Assembly: GCA_030549335.1 (NCBI GenBank)
Contig: CM060183.1
Location: forward strand, 34,160,768-34,224,767
DNA length: 64,000 bases
DNA from: Pontederia crassipes
Taxonomy: Eukaryota > Streptophyta > Magnoliopsida > Commelinales > Pontederiaceae
Direction of reading: 5' to 3'
Position numbers and translations under genes: made by a program. Below are positions 59,829 through 64,000 of this stretch, piece by piece. The stretch's first letter is position 1. Every line of letters begins with the position of its first letter. Below the pieces are notes generated by a model. The model did no database searches. It worked only from the letters and a program-made list of their open reading frames with translations, and was not told the origin of the DNA.

Positions 59829-61499
59829 ATGGCACCCTTGCTCACCACTACTTTCTTCTTGCTCCTCATCTGTGTAAGAATATAGTGGGAGACAGGGCTC
59901 TATATGTTTCCCTAATAAATTCTTGCTTATTTCGTGCGTATATATAGTAATCTTAAACTTATTTTTCGATTTTTTTAAAAAAAGTTTCAACACCAATTTG
60001 TTTTCTTTATTTATGATTCGATACTTGTTCGTTAATGTTTGTATATTACAGCTCGTAGATGTGGGCCATGCAGCAACGACTCCGGAGGAATATTGGCACG
60101 CAGTTCTTCCAAACACCCCAATTCCAAATGCCATTAGAGATATTATAAATACCGGTAAAATGGCATTTAAGTATATACTTAAATTTGTTTGTTGACCAGA
60201 TATATCAAGACAAGATTGTGTCTTATTCAGATTGGAGTTAAATTTCCTTGTTTCTTAGAGCCCAACAAAGAATACATGTGCATAATTATATAAGACAATT
60301 GTAATTATTTAATGAATACTGCATGCATGTCCTGATTCCTGCATTACCTTTTTTTGCATATAATAGAGAATGATGTTATTTTACCTATAGACTTGAATAT
60401 TTAAGATAGTTGATTGCACATTTAGCTTAACACATATCTTGTTAGTTAAATAAAACAACGTATGGACTGGTATTATCTGTTCCCTGTGTTCACATATATT
60501 CAGAATTTGTATTTCTACACTTAAATTTTTTTTTTTCTGATAAATTAATACAAACTGCATGGTGCCTTATTCAGATTGGAGCTAACTTGCTTATTACCCA
60601 AAAATGATTTAGTACAGCTTATACATAATGCCTTTAATTATACAAGGACACATATAATAATTACAATCCTGAATGGGTCTCCATGCACTTTGTTTCTGCA
60701 GGTGGCAAGCAGCAAAACTTCCACGTCGATGACGAAAAATACAGAGAACTTTTTTTCGACCCTAACACCGCATATAACACCAACTATAGACCTCGTAAGG
60801 CCTCCTCCTCAGGTGAAGATATAGTTCACTACGACCCAAGCATCAATTATTTCTTCGAGGAGGAGGACCTCCTCCAGCCTGGTGCCAAGATGAACTTTCC
60901 CTTCCCCCAGAAGCGACTACGGGATCACCTTCCTCTCCCGTCAAGACGCCCAATCCATCCCCTTCTCCTCCTCCAGACTGCCCGAGATCTTTACCCGCTT
61001 CTCCATAGCCCCCAAATCCGCGCTGGCGAAGTACGTCATAAATACGCTGGCCAAGTGCGAGCTGCCGGACGCGTTCGGGGAGACGAAGCTCTGCGCCACC
61101 TCCCTCGAGTCCATGGTCGACTTCGCCACCGGCAGCCTCGGGACGAATCAAGTCCAGGCGCTCTCTACCGTCGTGATCAGTAAGGAGGACAAGAAGGAGC
61201 CGGTGCTATTCTCCATTGCTGGAACGCGCAGGCTCCACGGCGACAACATGGTTGCGTGCCACGAAGAGGCCTACCCGTACGCCGTGTTCTACTGCCATGC
61301 CTTCGCCGCCAGAGGATACGTCGCGCAGTTGGTGGGAGAGGACGGCACGAGGGTGGAGGCGGTGGTGACGTGCCACACCGAAACCAAGGGTTGGAGCCCT
61401 GACCATATGGCTTTCAAGATCCTGAAGGTGAAGCCTGGACAAGCGACCATCTGTCACTTTCTTCCACGAATTGACCTCATGTTCAGCCGCAGCATTTAG
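59829..61499 (+). pseudogene. BURP-domain gene with a 1-bp frameshift (unit 5)
   Basis: The exons are 59829-59873, 60052-60154 and 60702-61499, with GT-AG introns at the same places and phases as in unit 1; intron 2 is about 547 bp. Exon 1 encodes the signal peptide MAPLLTTTFFLLLIC and exon 2 TPEEYWHAVLPNTPIPNAI. In exon 3 the frame is open to FPFP, then the run at 60904-60908 has five C where unit 1 has four, and the frame shifts. After that point the original frame continues unbroken to the stop, with all four pairs in CHEEAYPYAVFYCH, the third CH and ICHFLP. Without the extra base the length would be 314 residues. It could be a young pseudogene, or a functional gene with a homopolymer error in the assembly. 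Confidence 0.9.
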
Positions 61500-62077
61500 A
61501 ACTAGTGCTTTACCCCATCCCCATGCATGAAACGTTCATGCATGCCTCAGTACGTAAAAAACTGCTGGAGCGTACCACTTTCATCTTATGATATGAACTT
61601 CCGTATCTATAATAAGACCCAACTACGAGGGTGTCAACTGAAGAGTCCCAAGTCCGATCGAAATGCGATCATGGAAGTGCATGTTTCTATATATGCTTAT
61701 AGCACAATCATCGTGTTGTATGTTCCACTGTCTGTAACTAATGTAACATGCGTTCTCATATGCCCTATATGATGTCTTTCTCTCCATATTTCGTCGTCAT
61801 TTCCTTACCTTCGCATGTTTATGTGAGACATCTTAAGTCAATTTTTATTCGTTTGACGTAATTTGATCTCGCGCATGATCCAAAAATGATAGAGAAATCC
61901 TAGTTTTATTAATGATAAACATTCCATTTAAATTCCATTTTGTTATAGTGTGTAAACAACAAATGCCTACATGTACCTTACCGGGAAAGAAAATGACCAC
62001 ATGTAGCATGCATATTTTCTCAGTATGCCTTAGTTCACGTATAGTTCTTTCATTTCTGGTGTAAGTAATAGATGTGC
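61500..62077. other. 3' flank of BURP unit 5
   Basis: Non-coding. Short similarities to the 3' flank of unit 1 occur near 61530-61640. The polyadenylation site is not determined. Confidence 0.4.
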
Positions 62078-62165
62078 ATGTGGGCTGAATCTTGACCTTC
62101 AGCACATTTACATGAAAGTTGATTGTGTTTGCGAATCGAGCAGTCAAACTCCGACTGCTAGGTAG
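62078..62165 (+). repeat. BURP-unit downstream flank module
   Basis: Matches 19699-19800 downstream of unit 1, with GAATCTTGACCTTCA as anchor and GTTTGCG...GACTGCTAGG following. Confidence 0.55.
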
Positions 62166-62900
62166 TGATACTTTTTTCCCGAAATACATATTAGAATTTC
62201 TAAAGAATTCAAAATATCATTTTACAAATTAAAAATAAAAGGCAACTTCTTTCGGCACAGAAAAATAATGGGCAATTGCTGGGTCTCTTCGATATTTTGG
62301 CAAGCAATTTCTAAGAATCACGATAATTATGAGTTGATAATCTCCTGCTTTGCTCCATTTTATATGTTTAGCGCTATATATATATATATATATATATTGT
62401 GTCGGTAGAGCAAGAAATTACTTTACCATCCAATTTTGCGGGAAAAGTCGTCAGTCCACTTGCCAAGTTGGACAAACAAAGCCCCACTCTATTTATTATG
62501 GATAAGCTGATTGGCTTCCTCCCAACCGAACAAAATACTTGAACTATCCAAAGGAGAAAAAGGAGAAAATAAATAAAAAGGAAGGTAATAAAAATCAAAT
62601 ATGCAGCTTGGATCACTGAATTGTAGTTGGTGATCAGTAGTACGAATTAAATTGCTTATATATATTGTAGACAATGTCTTCAAACATAATTCATTTGCAA
62701 TTTTATATGATTCTTATATTATTCAGACATTTAAACAAAAAAGGCGACAAAGTTGTCTGTCCTTTATGAGAATCTCGTTATCCAGACATAGTGGGATCTC
62801 GCACTACGAGGGCTCGAGGGTGGAGTCTTGAAACCTATAACGATTTTAAGTTTTTATTTTTTTTATTTTGTATTGAAGTCCCTATATAAACGTTATGACT
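62166..62900. other. Intergenic DNA with TA tract
   Basis: No gene. A TA microsatellite lies at about 62375-62397. Confidence 0.5.
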
Positions 62901-62901
62901 A

Positions 62902-62945
62902 CTAGTCTAAAAACTCGTGCGATGCGCTGATGTTACAAATTATGC
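62902..62945 (-). mobile_element. Possible Helitron 3' terminus
   Basis: On the minus strand a short GC-rich imperfect hairpin (GCGCATCGCACGAG) is followed about 10 bp later by CTAG and then T. Plant Helitrons end in a hairpin followed by CTRR and insert between A and T. The hairpin is weak and I cannot locate a TC 5' end, so this is a suggestion only. Confidence 0.3.
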
Positions 62946-64000
62946 TAATATAGTTGAAATAATAATATATCAAGTTTTTGGTATTATTAATTAGTATTAA
63001 TATATATTAAAAAATTGAACCTCATTGTAAATTTACGTAAAATTCCAAAATACTTTTTATAGACCACATGGATTTATTATATGGTGATAAAGTTTCAAGT
63101 CCTTAGTCTACTCATTACGCGTGAAACATCCATATAAAAATGTCCATGTGCGAATATAGGTTTCTTAAAAAATTATTTGACGTGTGATAATAATTGACAT
63201 TGACTTTTCATTGCAAAACATATTTCATAACTTGACAACACTAAAACATAAATGCTACACTTGCAATTGCATCATACGAAGCCAATATCATTCTTATGAT
63301 GAAAATCTTTTCTCCAACTTTATTTTTGTCAAAATTTTTATTTCAGTAATTAGGTGATCACAATAATTTATGAGAATATCTTTTAACATTTACATTTTCA
63401 ATAACATCAATTGAATTACTAACTTTTCCCAATTAGATTTTTTAACTCGTTTAAATGTGTGCTTGTTTGATTTTGTTGTAGCATCATATTTTTGTTAGTG
63501 TTAAAATTTGGCAATGGTCGAGATCATAGATACGACGAATTAATTGTAGAAAACTAATATATTATGTAATACCATTTGTAATAATTGATAATTTTTTTCT
63601 AAAATCACCTCCAAGAATGACCATTTATCTTCAAATGGTTGTTCGATATTAGTTATATTTTTTATATGAGAATATTTCTAAACATTTAATCAAGTGTTTC
63701 AAAATAAAATTTATGCATCATTTAGTCTTAAATGATATACTTGTTTGATGTAACCAAATAATTCTACCAATGGAATATCTACTTTTTTAAACTCATATTT
63801 TCAATTTTTATTACATACAAATTTTAGAGGAAATTATCACTTCCAGGTATAATGTATTTGTCTCAAACCAACGTAAAAATATTGATTCATTTACATTTGA
63901 CCTATTAGCAATAACATCGATTTCGACGTTGTTGGATATATATATATATATATATAATGCTCATAAAGAAAAGTTAAGATGTGAGCACGAGACAATTATT
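62946..64000. other. AT-rich intergenic DNA
   Basis: No gene is supported. A TA tract lies at about 63938-63956. If the Helitron end at 62902 is real, its body would lie here. Confidence 0.45.

Overview
This window looks like nuclear DNA from a flowering plant, probably a eudicot. The evidence is intron-containing genes for plant-specific BURP-domain proteins, plant-type Ty1/copia, LINE, CACTA, hAT and MULE elements, AT-rich intergenic DNA and TA/ATT microsatellites. I do not name a species. Roughly nine tenths of the window is non-genic, and no bacterial, organellar or RNA genes were seen.

The organising theme is a decayed tandem array of BURP genes. Each unit carries recognisable paralogous flanks and, where complete, the same three-exon structure: exon 1 of 45 bp, exon 2 of 103 bp, then one long exon 3. 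Unit 1 (17276-18572, +) is intact and predicts 319 residues with all four Cys-His pairs. Unit 2 survives only as a promoter-side module (22680-22865) and a coding fragment (28955-29209), separated by retroelements. Unit 3 (45111-45795, +) has good exons 1 and 2, but exon 3 has a 16-bp deletion and is cut off by a copia LTR. Unit 4 lies on the minus strand: an exon-2 remnant (56836-56894) and, downstream, a tandem array of 90-bp phase-1 exons (53886-54715), with a CACTA element between them. Unit 5 (59829-61499, +) is complete except for one extra C in a C5 run that shifts the frame. A flank-like fragment near 1120-1220 suggests that the array extends beyond the left edge.

Layout. 1-9.9 kb: AT-rich DNA with a truncated CACTA end, an ATT microsatellite and a palindromic MITE. 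9.9-13.1 kb: first copy of a 3-kb duplicated non-coding block. 14.4-15.1 kb: hAT element. 16-19.8 kb: BURP unit 1 and its flanks. 20.1-22.9 kb: second copy of the duplicated block. 22.9-28.7 kb: a small plus-strand LTR pair fused to a minus-strand copia element. 29-29.8 kb: BURP fragment and copia debris. 31.2-31.8 kb: MULE-type MITE. 32.2-33.4 kb: matrix metalloproteinase (matrixin) pseudogene split by a solo LTR. 38.7-40.5 kb: CACTA element. 42.8-44.5 kb: hAT inside hAT. 45-45.8 kb: BURP unit 3. 45.8-52.4 kb: second minus-strand copia, itself hit by a hAT MITE and a 1.7-kb solo LTR. 52.4-53.8 kb: LINE 3' end. 53.9-56.9 kb: BURP unit 4 with a CACTA insertion. 58.3-59.1 kb: copia fragment. 59.3-62.2 kb: BURP unit 5 and flanks. 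62.2-64 kb: AT-rich DNA with a possible Helitron end.

Only unit 1 is confidently a functional protein gene. BURP proteins are secreted plant proteins linked to cell walls, seeds and stress. The short N-terminal part without RD22-type repeats resembles the BNM2/USP-like groups, but the subgroup and role cannot be settled from the sequence. All statements on identity and homology were made by eye; no alignment or database search was run.
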